Assembly: GCA_020201365.1 (NCBI GenBank)
Contig: JAIVGV010000004.1
Location: 1 to 21,034 of the forward strand
DNA: 21,034 nt
DNA from: Acidobacteriota bacterium
Lineage (GTDB): Bacteria > Acidobacteriota > Blastocatellia > Pyrinomonadales > Pyrinomonadaceae
Direction of reading: 5' to 3'
Shown here piece by piece: positions 8,047-15,245 of the stretch (position 1 is its first letter; each line of letters begins with the position of its first letter). Below the pieces are notes generated by a model, which was not told the origin of the DNA, did no database searches, and saw only the letters and a list, made by a program, of their open reading frames with translations. The translations under genes and the position numbers were made by a program.

Positions 8047-8373
8047 ATGTCTGATCCTTACAGGCGCGGGGCGGCGGTCGAGCCGACGGAGATCGCGCGC
8101 GAGGGCGCGGCGGGCTTGCGGATCACCTGGGCGGACGGGCGCGTGTGCCGCTACGGGGCGGCTGCTCTGCGGCGCGTGTGCCCGTGCGCGCAGTGCGTCA
8201 ACGAGTACACGGGCGAGCGGACGCTCGATCCCGCGAGCGTCCCCGAAGGGCTGACCGTCGAGAGCCTCGACATCGTCGGTCGCTACGCGCTCACCTTCCG
8301 CTGGAGCGACGGTCACCAGACCGGCATCTACAGCTTCCGGCTGCTGCGCGAGTTGTGCGAACAAGAAAAGTGA
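8047..8373 (+). CDS. DUF971 family protein (GBBH-like N-terminal domain)
   Basis: This is a 108-residue protein with the DUF971 pattern: LRITWADGRVCRYGAAALRRVCPCAQCVNE, then a TVESLDIVGRYALTFRWSDGHQTGIYSF block. The same fold forms the N-terminal domain of gamma-butyrobetaine hydroxylase. Stand-alone bacterial copies are often near Fe-S and thiol functions, but their exact job is not established. Cysteines C34, C45, C47 and C50 could bind zinc or another metal. The ATG at 8047 follows T6 directly. No Shine-Dalgarno is visible because the upstream DNA is the right arm of hairpin B, so translation may be leaderless-like, coupled or weak. An in-frame ATG at 7993 would put repeat DNA into the protein and is rejected. 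Hairpin C begins 2 nt after the stop. Confidence 0.88.
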   Translation: MSDPYRRGAAVEPTEIAREGAAGLRITWADGRVCRYGAAALRRVCPCAQCVNEYTGERTLDPASVPEGLTVESLDIVGRYALTFRWSDGHQTGIYSFRLLRELCEQEK

Positions 8374-8374
8374 T

Positions 8375-8458
8375 GAGTACTGAGTACTGAGTACTGAGTG
8401 AAGGCAAAAGCGTCCTCTGCGGCGCGTGCCTTCTCTCAGTACTCAGTACTCAGTACTC
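8375..8458 (+). repeat. Heptad-repeat hairpin C between DUF971 and the response regulator
   Basis: The left arm 8375-8406 and right arm 8427-8458 pair at 31 of 32 positions. There are 24 bp of TACTGAG heptads, one mismatch, then 7 bp (GAAGGCA with TGCCTTC), around a 20-nt loop. The right side carries one further heptad outside the stem. It starts 2 nt after the DUF971 stop and ends 9 nt before the next ATG. It uses the same unit as hairpin B, so DUF971 is bracketed by two near-identical palindromes. Confidence 0.9.
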
Positions 8459-8467
8459 AGTACTTCG

Positions 8468-8848
8468 ATGAGCGAAGCGAAGCGAATCTTAGTGGTCGAG
8501 GACGACGACGTGGCGCGCGAGCTGATGCGGCGCACGCTCGTGCGGCGCGGCTACGAGGTGACGACCGCGGAGGACGGCGTCGAGGCTTACGAGCTGGCGC
8601 TCAAGCTCCGCCCCGATCTCATCATCACGGACATACACATGCCCGCCGCCGACGGCGCGCACCTCGTCCGCCGCGTGCGCGACACGCCGGAGCTACTCGT
8701 GACGCCGATCCTCGTCACGACCGGCTACGGCACCGGATCAGCCACCCTCACGCTCTCGCAGGGCGCGGACGCCTACGAGCCGAAGCCGATTGACCCGGAG
8801 AGTCTGCTGCGGAGCGTCGAGCGGCTTTTGTCGGATGCGCCGTCCTAG
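8468..8848 (+). CDS. Single-domain response regulator (CheY-like receiver)
   Basis: The whole 126-residue protein is one receiver domain. It has the acidic pair in ILVVEDDDVARELM, phospho-acceptor D55 in LIITDIHMPAADG, the conserved Thr in ILVTTGYGTG (T84/T85) and the lysine in EPKPID (K106). With no output domain it must act by protein contact or phosphotransfer, like CheY, Spo0F or DivK. No histidine kinase is adjacent. The nearest is encoded on the opposite strand about 3 kb away beside its own NtrC regulator, so its partner is unknown. The ATG at 8468 is the natural domain start. Upstream is hairpin C rather than a Shine-Dalgarno sequence, a feature shared with the DUF971 gene. Confidence 0.92.
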   Translation: MSEAKRILVVEDDDVARELMRRTLVRRGYEVTTAEDGVEAYELALKLRPDLIITDIHMPAADGAHLVRRVRDTPELLVTPILVTTGYGTGSATLTLSQGADAYEPKPIDPESLLRSVERLLSDAPS

Positions 8849-8910
8849 TGCGATAATGCGCGCAGGCGAATCAGCGTCGCGGAAATTTTTTCGGAGCAAG
8901 GCGGTGTCAG

Positions 8911-9195
8911 GTGTGGCAGGAAGCCGTCGGGTGGGTCAGCTCGCTCGTGCTCGTCGTGACCATCGGCAAGCAGGTCTATAAGCAGTGGCGGGAGGGGTCG
9001 AGCAAGAACGTCTCGAAGTGGCTCTTCGTCGGGCAGCTCGCGGCGTCGGTCGGCTTCACGATCTACAGTTGGCTCGTGCGCAACTGGGTCTTCGTCTTCA
9101 CCAACGGCGTCATGATCCTGAACGGCGTCGCCGGGCTCTGCATCACGCTCTACCACCGCCGACGCGAAGAGCGCGGCGCGGCAGAAGCGGCTTGA
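8911..9195 (+). CDS. SemiSWEET/PQ-loop family small transporter
   Basis: This is a 94-residue, three-helix membrane protein. Helix 1 (AVGWVSSLVLVVTIGKQVYKQWREGSSKNVS) has the layout of the PQ-loop, with KQ in place of PQ before the basic loop. Helix 2 is KWLFVGQLAASVGFTIYSWLV and helix 3 is FVFTNGVMILNGVAGLCITLY. SemiSWEETs have this size and TM-loop-TM-TM order and work as homodimers that move sugars across the inner membrane. Some relatives in this superfamily have other or unknown substrates, so sugar transport is inferred. The start is a GTG at 8911 with AAGGCGG 6 nt upstream; no ATG is available near the N-terminus. The gene follows the response regulator by 62 nt and precedes a zinc-ribbon gene by 14 nt. 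Confidence 0.85.
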   Translation: MWQEAVGWVSSLVLVVTIGKQVYKQWREGSSKNVSKWLFVGQLAASVGFTIYSWLVRNWVFVFTNGVMILNGVAGLCITLYHRRREERGAAEAA

Positions 9196-9209
9196 TTAGA
9201 GTTAGCACC

Positions 9210-9482
9210 ATGAACGAGAGAGACTTTTTCGACGAGCGGCAGGAGGCGAAGCGCGCGAGCTTCTCGTGCCCTTTCTGCCGCGAGCGCGCCGACTACGAGG
9301 TGCGCTGGCTGCGCCGCACGAAGAAGCGGGAGCTGCCGCGCGGAGCCAGCGAGCAGGATCGCGCGCGCTTCCGCAACTCGCGCGACTACATGGTGCGCGT
9401 GGACGACATGCTCGTCTGCCAGAACCAGCGCTGCCGCAAGCGCTTCGAGATTCCGAACTCGCAGTCGGTCGTCTTCATCTGA
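9210..9482 (+). CDS. Small zinc-ribbon-like protein of unknown function
   Basis: This 90-residue soluble protein has two cysteine pairs, C20/C23 (SCPFC) and C70/C75 (CQNQRC), spaced like a split zinc ribbon. The middle is strongly basic (WLRRTKKRELP, DRARFRNSRDY), which could bind nucleic acid. I do not recognise a named family. The ATG at 9210 lies 14 nt after the SemiSWEET stop, so the two are probably co-transcribed. Codon use is like the neighbours. Alternative frames over the same DNA are arginine-rich and were dismissed. Confidence 0.75.
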   Translation: MNERDFFDERQEAKRASFSCPFCRERADYEVRWLRRTKKRELPRGASEQDRARFRNSRDYMVRVDDMLVCQNQRCRKRFEIPNSQSVVFI

Positions 9483-9531
9483 GCGGGCTTCCTAAGCACT
9501 GCGCGGGCGCGCGCCGCCGAGAGGAGCGAAC

Positions 9532-9762
9532 ATGGAAGAACTCATCAAACAGGTCTCGGAGCGCACGGGCATCTCGCGCGAGCAGGCGCAGACGGCGGTC
9601 GAGACCGTGCTCACGCACGTCAAGAAGGCTCTGCCCGACTCGATCTCAAGCCAGCTCGACGCGGTCTTGGGCGGCGGCGCGGGCGCGGTCGGCGATCTCA
9701 GCTCGCGCGCCGGAGACATCGTCGGCGGGCTCGGCGGGATGCTCGGCGGCAAGAAGGACTAG
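9532..9762 (+). CDS. Small DUF2267-like helical protein
   Basis: This 76-residue protein begins EELIKQVSERTGISREQAQTAVETVLTHVKKALP. That helix-turn-helix-like segment resembles small DUF2267-type proteins of Acidobacteria and Proteobacteria. The rest is a Gly/Ala/Ser-rich tail (LGGGAGAVGDLSSRAGDIVGGLGGMLGG). The function is unknown. The start is well supported: AGAGGAGCG sits 5-8 nt before the ATG at 9532. It is the last gene of the plus-strand block, and hairpin D follows 10 nt after its stop. Confidence 0.82.
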   Translation: MEELIKQVSERTGISREQAQTAVETVLTHVKKALPDSISSQLDAVLGGGAGAVGDLSSRAGDIVGGLGGMLGGKKD

Positions 9763-9771
9763 GGCGTTCCG

Positions 9772-9852
9772 AACGATGAAGTCGGGACGAGGAACGATGG
9801 AGTAAGACAAAGCGGTCTTCACTTCATCGTTCCTCGTTCCGACTTCATCGTT
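9772..9852. terminator. Heptad-repeat hairpin D, bidirectional terminator between convergent genes
   Basis: The left arm 9772-9808 and right arm 9815-9852 pair along their whole length with one bulged base and two G-U pairs, around the 6-nt loop AAAGCG. The arms read in 7-nt steps (GAACGAT, GAAGTCG, GGACGAG, GAACGAT). The right arm ends in TTTT and abuts the TAA stop of the minus-strand NtrC gene. The left arm follows the DUF2267-like gene. Position between two convergent genes and the very stable stem make a two-way terminator likely. Confidence 0.85.
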
Positions 9853-11211
9853 TTATACAGCGTCGTAGCGCTTGAGCTTGCGGTAGAGAGTGGAGAGATC
9901 AATGCCGAGAATGTTGGCGGCGCGCGTCTTGTCTTGGTTGACGGCGGCGAGCGTCTCCAGGATGTAGCGGCGCTCGATCTCGGCGAGCGTGGGGCGCAAG
10001 CCGTCCGGGTCGCGCACGGCCATCGTGCCGTCGAAAGAGTCGCGCACGCGCGGCGGCAGGCTGTCGAGATCGAGCTCCTCGCCGCTCAGCGTGAAGGCGC
10101 GCTCGACGGCGTTCTGTAGCTCGCGGACGTTGCCGGGGAACGCGTAGTTGATGAGCGCCGTCATCGCCTCGCGCGAGATGGGCTTCTCGTCGCGCCCCTG
10201 CTCGCGCGCCGTGCGCGTGATGAAGTGGCGCACGAGCAGGGGGATGTCCTCGCGCCGCTCGCGCAAAGGCGGCAGGTGAATCTCGATGACGTTCAGGCGG
10301 TAGTACAAGTCCTCACGAAAGCGACCCTCCGAAACTTCGCGCTCTAGATCGCGGTTCGTCGCGCAGATGATGCGCGCGTCGAATGTGACGGGCGCGCTCG
10401 CGCCGACGGGCGTGACCTCGTGCTCCTGGACGGCGCGCAGGAGTCTGACCTGCATCGCGGGCGAGACTTCGCCGATCTCGTCGAGGAAGATCGTGCCGCC
10501 TTCAGCCGCGCGGAAGAGTCCGACCTTGTTTGCGACCGCGCCGGTGAACGCGCCCTTCGTGTGACCGAAGAGCTCGGATTCGAGGAGCGTTTCGGGCAGC
10601 GCGCCGCAGTTGACGGCGACGAAGGGGCGCTCGGCGCGCGGGCTGTTGTGGTGGATGGCGCGCGCGACGAGTTCCTTGCCCGTTCCCGATTCGCCTTCGA
10701 TGAGGATGTTCGTCGTCGTCGCCGCGACCTTCTCGACGAGGCGGAAGACCGACTGCAAAGCCTCGGACGTGCCGATGATCTCGGCGAAGCTGTAGCGGCG
10801 ATCAAGCTCTCGGCGCAGCGCGCGGTTCTCGCGGAACAGCTCGCGCTGGCGCAGCGCGTTCTTGACGGACTGCAACAGGTCTTCGTTGACGAACGGCTTG
10901 GTCACGTAGTCGTAAGCGCCCTTGCGCAAAGCGGCGACCGCCGTCTCGACCGAAGAGTAGGCGGTCATCACGACGACGAGCGCCTCCGCGTCAACGTCCT
11001 TGATGCGGTCGAGAAGCTGAAGCCCGTCCATGCCCGCCATGCGAATGTCCGTGAGCGTGACGGCGACGTCCTCTGTCGTGAACTTCTCCAAGGCTTCTTC
11101 GGCGCTTGCCGCGAGCGCGACGCGGTAGCCCGCGCCTTCCAACAAGCCCGACAGGATGACGCGCATCAGGTCTTCGTCTTCCGCGACGAGGATGAGTGGC
11201 TGTGTGTTCAT
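9853..11211 (-). CDS. NtrC-family sigma-54-dependent response regulator
   Basis: This 452-residue protein has three domains. A receiver (1-120) has D55 in TLTDIRMAGMDG, T83 and K105. An AAA+ activator domain (about 143-370) has Walker A GESGTGKE (173-180), the sigma-54 contact loop GAFTGA (220-225), Walker B GGTIFLDEI (238-246) and a VRELQNAVERA segment. A C-terminal Fis-type helix-turn-helix ends TRAANILGIDLSTLYRKLKRY. Phosphorylation should drive oligomerisation and ATP-dependent opening of RNAP-sigma-54 promoters. The gene overlaps the upstream SRPBCC gene by 4 nt (ATGA), a sign of coupled translation. It lies in the operon of the histidine kinase at 11685-13484, its obvious partner. The target promoters are unknown; I found no clear -24/-12 element in this window. 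Confidence 0.96.
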   Translation of the reverse strand: MNTQPLILVAEDEDLMRVILSGLLEGAGYRVALAASAEEALEKFTTEDVAVTLTDIRMAGMDGLQLLDRIKDVDAEALVVVMTAYSSVETAVAALRKGAYDYVTKPFVNEDLLQSVKNALRQRELFRENRALRRELDRRYSFAEIIGTSEALQSVFRLVEKVAATTTNILIEGESGTGKELVARAIHHNSPRAERPFVAVNCGALPETLLESELFGHTKGAFTGAVANKVGLFRAAEGGTIFLDEIGEVSPAMQVRLLRAVQEHEVTPVGASAPVTFDARIICATNRDLEREVSEGRFREDLYYRLNVIEIHLPPLRERREDIPLLVRHFITRTAREQGRDEKPISREAMTALINYAFPGNVRELQNAVERAFTLSGEELDLDSLPPRVRDSFDGTMAVRDPDGLRPTLAEIERRYILETLAAVNQDKTRAANILGIDLSTLYRKLKRYDAV

Positions 11212-11675
11212 GTCGTTCGTAGAGATTCTTTCGCCAGCGCCTCCGCCTCGCGTTTAAAGTGCGCGTTGTGTCGGACGAGGAAGCGCGTCATGTAGCTCTT
11301 GAGCACGAGTATGTCGGCAAGTCTTCCGAGCACGCCGAGCGGCGAGGCGAAGTCAACGTCGTCAACCATGAGCGTGCCGCCGGGCTGCGCGACGAAGGCG
11401 TGCGTGTGACGCCAGCGCGCGAACGCGCCGCGCCGCATCTCGTCCGTGAACGTGCGCGGTCGGTCGTAGGCGACGAGCTCGGAGGTGAGTCGCTGGCGCG
11501 TGTGGAAGTGGACGGCTTCCCAGGTCACCGTGTCGCCTAAGTACATCTGACCCGACGTGACGCCCGCGACGGCGCGACCGTGACCCGCGCGCTCGTGGAA
11601 CCCGACGTTCAGGCAGAGATCGAAACAGACCTCGGCGGGCGCGGCGACGAATGTTTCGAGATGAATCTTAGCCAT
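11208..11675 (-). CDS. SRPBCC (START/Bet v1-like) family protein
   Basis: This 155-residue soluble protein has the alpha/beta helix-grip pattern. IHLETFVAAPAEVCFDLCLNVGFHERA begins the fold, VTWEAVHFHTRQRLTSELVAYDRPRTF forms the middle strands, GTLMVDDVDFASPLGVLGRLAD the last strand and turn, and a long basic C-terminal helix closes the cavity. Members bind hydrophobic ligands or lipids or act as cyclases and chaperones; the ligand is unknown. It is sandwiched between the histidine kinase gene (9-nt gap) and the NtrC gene (4-nt ATGA overlap), so it is surely co-expressed with them. It may supply, sense or answer the signal of that two-component system, which is inference from position. Confidence 0.88.
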   Translation of the reverse strand: MAKIHLETFVAAPAEVCFDLCLNVGFHERAGHGRAVAGVTSGQMYLGDTVTWEAVHFHTRQRLTSELVAYDRPRTFTDEMRRGAFARWRHTHAFVAQPGGTLMVDDVDFASPLGVLGRLADILVLKSYMTRFLVRHNAHFKREAEALAKESLRTT

Positions 11676-11684
11676 GATGATCTC

Positions 11685-13484
11685 TCATCCCGCGTCAGGC
11701 AGCTCGCGAGGCTCTGTCTGGACGGGCAGCGTGATTGTAACGCGCGTGCCGCGTGAGTCGTTGGGGGCGAGTTCGATGCGACCGCCGTGGGCTGTGATGA
11801 TGCCGTAGCAGACGGCGAGCCCCAAGCCCGTGCCGTGACCGGCGGGCTTCGTCGTGTAGAAGGGATCGAAGACGTGCGCGAGGTGTTCGGGCGCGATGCC
11901 CGTGCCCGTGTCCGCGATCTCGATGGTGATTACGTTGGCGCGCGGGTCGTGGCGCGTCGAGAGGCGTAGCTCGCCGCCGTCGGGCATGGCGTCGCGCGCG
12001 TTGAGCAGGAGGTTGAGGAAGACTTGTTGGAGTTGATCTGAGTCGGCGGAGACGCGCGGGGCTTGCGGGTCGAAGTCGGTCGAGAGTTTCAGGCGCTTGA
12101 AATCTTTGTCGAAGCTGGCGAGGCGGAGCGCCGCGTCGAGCGCGCGGTTGATGTCGAGTGGGGCGCGCTGGGGGGCGCGCTGGCGTGCGAAGTCCAACAT
12201 GTCGCACAGGACCTGCGTGATGCGCGCGATCTGCTGGGAGATGACGCGCAACATCTCGCGCGTCTCGGCGGTGCGCTCGTCCGCGGCGTCCGCGGGGACG
12301 CGGGCTTGGAGGATTTGGACGAGTGATGAAATCGAGGCGAGCGGGTTGTTGACTTCGTGCGCGACTCCGGCGGCGAGCGTGCCGGCGGCGGCGAGTTTTT
12401 CGGTGCGGACGAGCTGCTCGTTGAGTGTGCGAAGCTGTTCGATGTCGTCAGCCATCTTGAGGCTCATCTCGTTGAAGGAGGAGGCGAGCAAGCCGACCTC
12501 GTCATTCGACTCGACCGAGACCTGCGTGCCGTAGTCGCCGCCCGCGACCTCGACCGCCGCCTCGGTCAGTCGTCTTAAAGGTCGCGTGAGGATCCGCATG
12601 ACGAGCGCGACGAGGATCAGGTTCGGCACGAGCGCGGTGATGACGCTGAAGACGAGGTAGCGCCGCCACGCTTCGGCGTCGAGCCTCGCGCCGAAGCTCC
12701 ACCAGACGACGGGCACTTGCAGCAGGGCGAAGCTGACGAAGGCGACCGACGCGATTGAGAGGGCGACCTTGTAGGCGACGGGGAAGAGTCGGAACTGATC
12801 GAGCGCGGACTGGAGCGAGAAGAGTCTGAAATTCGAGATCGCGTAGGCGTAAACGACGACGCCGGGGAGGAAGAGGACGGAGGCGTAAGGGAGCAGCGAT
12901 GTAATCCCGAAGAGCGGGAGAAGCACGCTCGTTACCGTCGTCAGAATCACGGTCAGGGTGAGTCCGAAGATGATCGCGCCGAGCTGTTTGGCGGCGAGCC
13001 GCCCGCGCGCGCGCCGCCACTTCTGGAAGAGCAGCGCGAAGCCGTAAGCGAAGACGATATAGACGTAGAGCCCGAAGGCGTAGGCGAGCGGCGTGAGTCT
13101 GATCGCGAAGCTGTGATTGACGAAGCGCGCCTGCGTCCACATCAGTCCGGCGAGCGTGGCGGGGACGAAAACTACGCCGGGCGAGAAGATCGCCGCGACG
13201 CGGCGCGCCGGGAAGGGCTCGTTTTCGGGAAAGACCAGAGCGAAGACGACGAGCGAGTATTGCAGCGCCAGCGCGAGGATGAAACTCGTCGCAGCCCACC
13301 ACGCGGCGTCGCCTTCACGCGCGGTGAACTCCCAGAGCACGGTGTCTTTGACCGTCCAGAGCGCGAGGCAGAGGACGAACGCCGCGAACGTCTGGTGCGC
13401 GCGGTTGCGCGGCGCGGCGACCACGACGTAGAAGCCGAGCAGCACGAGCAGGAACAGCGCGACGAGGAGCAGGAGGAGGAGCAT
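11685..13484 (-). CDS. Multi-TM sensor histidine kinase
   Basis: This is a 599-residue protein. The N-terminal half carries about seven to nine membrane helices (roughly residues 1-25, 32-52, 62-86, 97-116, 132-153, 168-192, 198-217, 238-262, 277-300). A HAMP-like linker follows (ILTRPLRRLTEAAVEVAGGD, then NDEVGLLASSFNEM). The HisKA phospho-acceptor is H376 in GVAHEVNNPL. The HATPase domain shows its N box (NLLLNARDAM), DTGTGI, PFYTTK and GTGLGL. It should autophosphorylate and pass phosphate to the NtrC regulator at the end of the same operon. The membrane array suggests sensing within the bilayer, but no known ligand domain is visible. The ATG at 13484 has no Shine-Dalgarno, and hairpin E ends 10 nt upstream of it. 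Confidence 0.95.
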   Translation of the reverse strand: MLLLLLLVALFLLVLLGFYVVVAAPRNRAHQTFAAFVLCLALWTVKDTVLWEFTAREGDAAWWAATSFILALALQYSLVVFALVFPENEPFPARRVAAIFSPGVVFVPATLAGLMWTQARFVNHSFAIRLTPLAYAFGLYVYIVFAYGFALLFQKWRRARGRLAAKQLGAIIFGLTLTVILTTVTSVLLPLFGITSLLPYASVLFLPGVVVYAYAISNFRLFSLQSALDQFRLFPVAYKVALSIASVAFVSFALLQVPVVWWSFGARLDAEAWRRYLVFSVITALVPNLILVALVMRILTRPLRRLTEAAVEVAGGDYGTQVSVESNDEVGLLASSFNEMSLKMADDIEQLRTLNEQLVRTEKLAAAGTLAAGVAHEVNNPLASISSLVQILQARVPADAADERTAETREMLRVISQQIARITQVLCDMLDFARQRAPQRAPLDINRALDAALRLASFDKDFKRLKLSTDFDPQAPRVSADSDQLQQVFLNLLLNARDAMPDGGELRLSTRHDPRANVITIEIADTGTGIAPEHLAHVFDPFYTTKPAGHGTGLGLAVCYGIITAHGGRIELAPNDSRGTRVTITLPVQTEPRELPDAG

Positions 13485-13494
13485 GGGAGTCGTC

Positions 13495-13559
13495 AGTGAT
13501 CAGTAGTCAGGAATCAGCCAACCCAAATGCCGATTACTGATTACTGACTACTGATTACT
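13495..13559 (-). repeat. Heptad-repeat hairpin E between the membrane protein gene and the histidine kinase
   Basis: Arms of 23 nt (13495-13517 and 13537-13559) pair with two imperfect positions around a 19-nt loop. The right arm reads TACTGAT, TACTGAC, TACTGAT in 7-nt steps, one base from the TACTGAG unit of hairpins B and C. Read on the minus strand, the hairpin starts within the TAG stop of the 13558-14337 gene and fills the gap before the histidine kinase ATG. Confidence 0.82.
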
Positions 13560-14337
13560 AGTAAGGCATGACGTTCGGACTGAGAATCAACGCGGCAATC
13601 GTGGCGCTGATGCCCCACGCGAGGGGCGCGAGCTGGCGCGCGTCAATCATACCACCGCGCGCGAGAAGGCGGTGAAGTGGGGCGAAGAGGGCGAAGGCGA
13701 CGAGCGCGACGGGAAGCGCGAAGGCGAAGCCGAAGATGCCGCCGACGATGAAGACGGGCGTGCCGCCGAGCGTGCCCGTAGCCGCAGCCCAGACGAAGCC
13801 GTAGCCGAGCGCGACGAGCATCGTCTTGATCCACGAGCCGCGCTCAGCCTCGTCAAACTTGCGACCGAGCCGCTTCGCCATGTAGCAACCGAAGGAGGCG
13901 CAGATGGCGAGCATCGGCAGCATGAAGACGAGATAGAGCGGAGCTTCGTATGGCGTGTTCAGCAGGAAGCGGACGAAGGTCGCGGCGGGCGGGAGCGTGC
14001 CGAGCAGCAGACCGAAACGCGCGAAGGCTCGCTCGGTCGTGAGCGCGTTGCGGATCATCAACGCCTCCTCCTCTTCGCGCGGACTTATTCGCAGGCGCGC
14101 GCGCCGCTCGGCTTCGGCGTCAGCGGCGATGAGCCACGCGAGGCGCGCGTAAAGGTTCGGGTCGGGCGCGGCTGCGTCTCCCACGCGCGTCACGCCGCAC
14201 GGGGAGAGGGCTGCGGCGGGCGGGGCGTCGGCGTTTGTGACGTGCGGGTCGCGGGCGTTAACTTCGAGGCGCGCGGCGGCGGCGCTGATTGCGGGTCGAG
14301 TAATGCCGATGACGTTTGCGAGTTGCGCGGTTTGCAT
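13558..14337 (-). CDS. Multi-pass membrane protein of unknown function
   Basis: This 259-residue protein is not recognised as a named family. Residues 1-105 are soluble and charged (EAERRARLRISPREEEEALMIRNALTTERAF). Four or five membrane helices follow: FARFGLLLGTLPPAATFVRFLL, YLVFMLPMLAICASFGCYM, the long TMLVALGYGFVWAAATG to FAFALPVALVAFALF stretch, and LAPLAWGISATIAALILS. The start is decided by a strong Shine-Dalgarno (GGGAGGAG, 4 nt before the ATG at 14337). That start lies inside the preceding gene, giving a 148-nt same-strand overlap. Neighbours suggest membership of the histidine kinase operon, separated from it only by hairpin E. Confidence 0.8.
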   Translation of the reverse strand: MQTAQLANVIGITRPAISAAAARLEVNARDPHVTNADAPPAAALSPCGVTRVGDAAAPDPNLYARLAWLIAADAEAERRARLRISPREEEEALMIRNALTTERAFARFGLLLGTLPPAATFVRFLLNTPYEAPLYLVFMLPMLAICASFGCYMAKRLGRKFDEAERGSWIKTMLVALGYGFVWAAATGTLGGTPVFIVGGIFGFAFALPVALVAFALFAPLHRLLARGGMIDARQLAPLAWGISATIAALILSPNVMPY

Positions 14338-15245
14338 GTCGCTCCTCCCGTGGCGGCGGCGCGCGGGGCGCGTGCGTCGTCGGGTTCGTGGCGGCGGTAG
14401 AGTCGTGCGCGCGTGGCGTCGAGCAGGCGCGTGAGGCTCTGAACGCCGCGCGCGTCCTCGTGGAGCATGAAGAGATCGAAGGCGCGCTCGTAGATGCGGA
14501 GCAGCGCGGCGGAGAGGTGTTGGGACGCGGCGGCGTGCTGCGGCGACGCCGAGGCACTCATCCGCGACGAGACGTGCGCCGCGTCGTCGAGCGCGAGCGA
14601 GTCCTGCAGCGCGGCGAGGGCGTGGAGCAGTTCGAGGCGCGACTGCGACTGGTGCTCGCGCAGGCGCGAGAGGTTGCGCCGGCGGACGCAGCGACCGGCG
14701 ATCTCGAGGTCGTCGCCCGCGCGACCCGCGACGCGCGCGAGTTCCGTCTCGTGCTCGGCGGGCGCGCCTTCGGCGTCCGTCTCGGCGAGCGCAAGCGTGA
14801 GACCGTCGTAGCGTTCTACCAGAGACTCGAGCGCGTGCGCGGCGTCGGCGGCGGCGCGCCGGGCGGACGACTCGGCGTGTCGGCTCGCCGGGTCGGGGCT
14901 GTGCGCGACCGGCTCGCGCGCGCGATCCTCGAAGCCGTGCAGCGCGGCGACGAGCGATTTGCGCGCGGCGTCGAGCTTCGCGTCGTGCGCGGCGGCTGAA
15001 GACGGCGGCGCGACGGAAGATGACGAGGCGGCGAGGGGCGCGTCGCCCGCTCGCGCGAGGGCGCGCGCGGCGAGGGCGAGGGGGAAGAGGAGTCCGGCGA
15101 GCGTGGCGCGCGTGACGTCGCGGGCGAGCATGTCGCGCGGGGCGGCGCGGGTCAGTCGCTCGTGCGCGCGTCGTCGAAGGAAAGAGACGACGGCGAAGGG
15201 CGCGGCGGCGGCGAGGTAGGCGGTGATGAGTTCTGCGGCACGCAT
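14190..15245 (-). CDS. Putative membrane-anchored helical protein of unknown function
   Basis: The open frame encodes 351 residues. Two N-terminal membrane helices (ELITAYLAAAAPFAVVSFL and TLAGLLFPLALAARALA) are followed by a long Ala/Arg/Glu-rich helical region, for example LESLVERYDGLTLALAET, NLSRLREHQSQSRLELLHALAALQDSL and LLRIYERAFDLFMLHED. This suggests an anchored coiled-coil protein. I do not recognise the family. The last 49 codons (after about residue 302) overlap the next gene in another frame and look like low-information Pro/Thr/Ser sequence. The true end could therefore be earlier if a sequencing slip hides a stop near 14340. No Shine-Dalgarno precedes the ATG at 15245. It is the first gene of the minus-strand block. 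Confidence 0.68.
   Translation of the reverse strand: MRAAELITAYLAAAAPFAVVSFLRRRAHERLTRAAPRDMLARDVTRATLAGLLFPLALAARALARAGDAPLAASSSSVAPPSSAAAHDAKLDAARKSLVAALHGFEDRAREPVAHSPDPASRHAESSARRAAADAAHALESLVERYDGLTLALAETDAEGAPAEHETELARVAGRAGDDLEIAGRCVRRRNLSRLREHQSQSRLELLHALAALQDSLALDDAAHVSSRMSASASPQHAAASQHLSAALLRIYERAFDLFMLHEDARGVQSLTRLLDATRARLYRRHEPDDARAPRAAATGGATCKPRNSQTSSALLDPQSAPPPRASKLTPATRTSQTPTPRPPQPSPRAA

Noticed and set aside
7948..8458. Repeated TACTGAG units as a CRISPR array or ordinary tandem repeat
   Set aside because: The units are 7 nt with no spacers and are arranged as inverted arms, not as regularly spaced direct repeats.
10420..11295. Plus-strand frame of 291 codons across the NtrC gene
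   Set aside because: It is antisense to a complete, motif-rich sigma-54 activator and has no recognisable domain.
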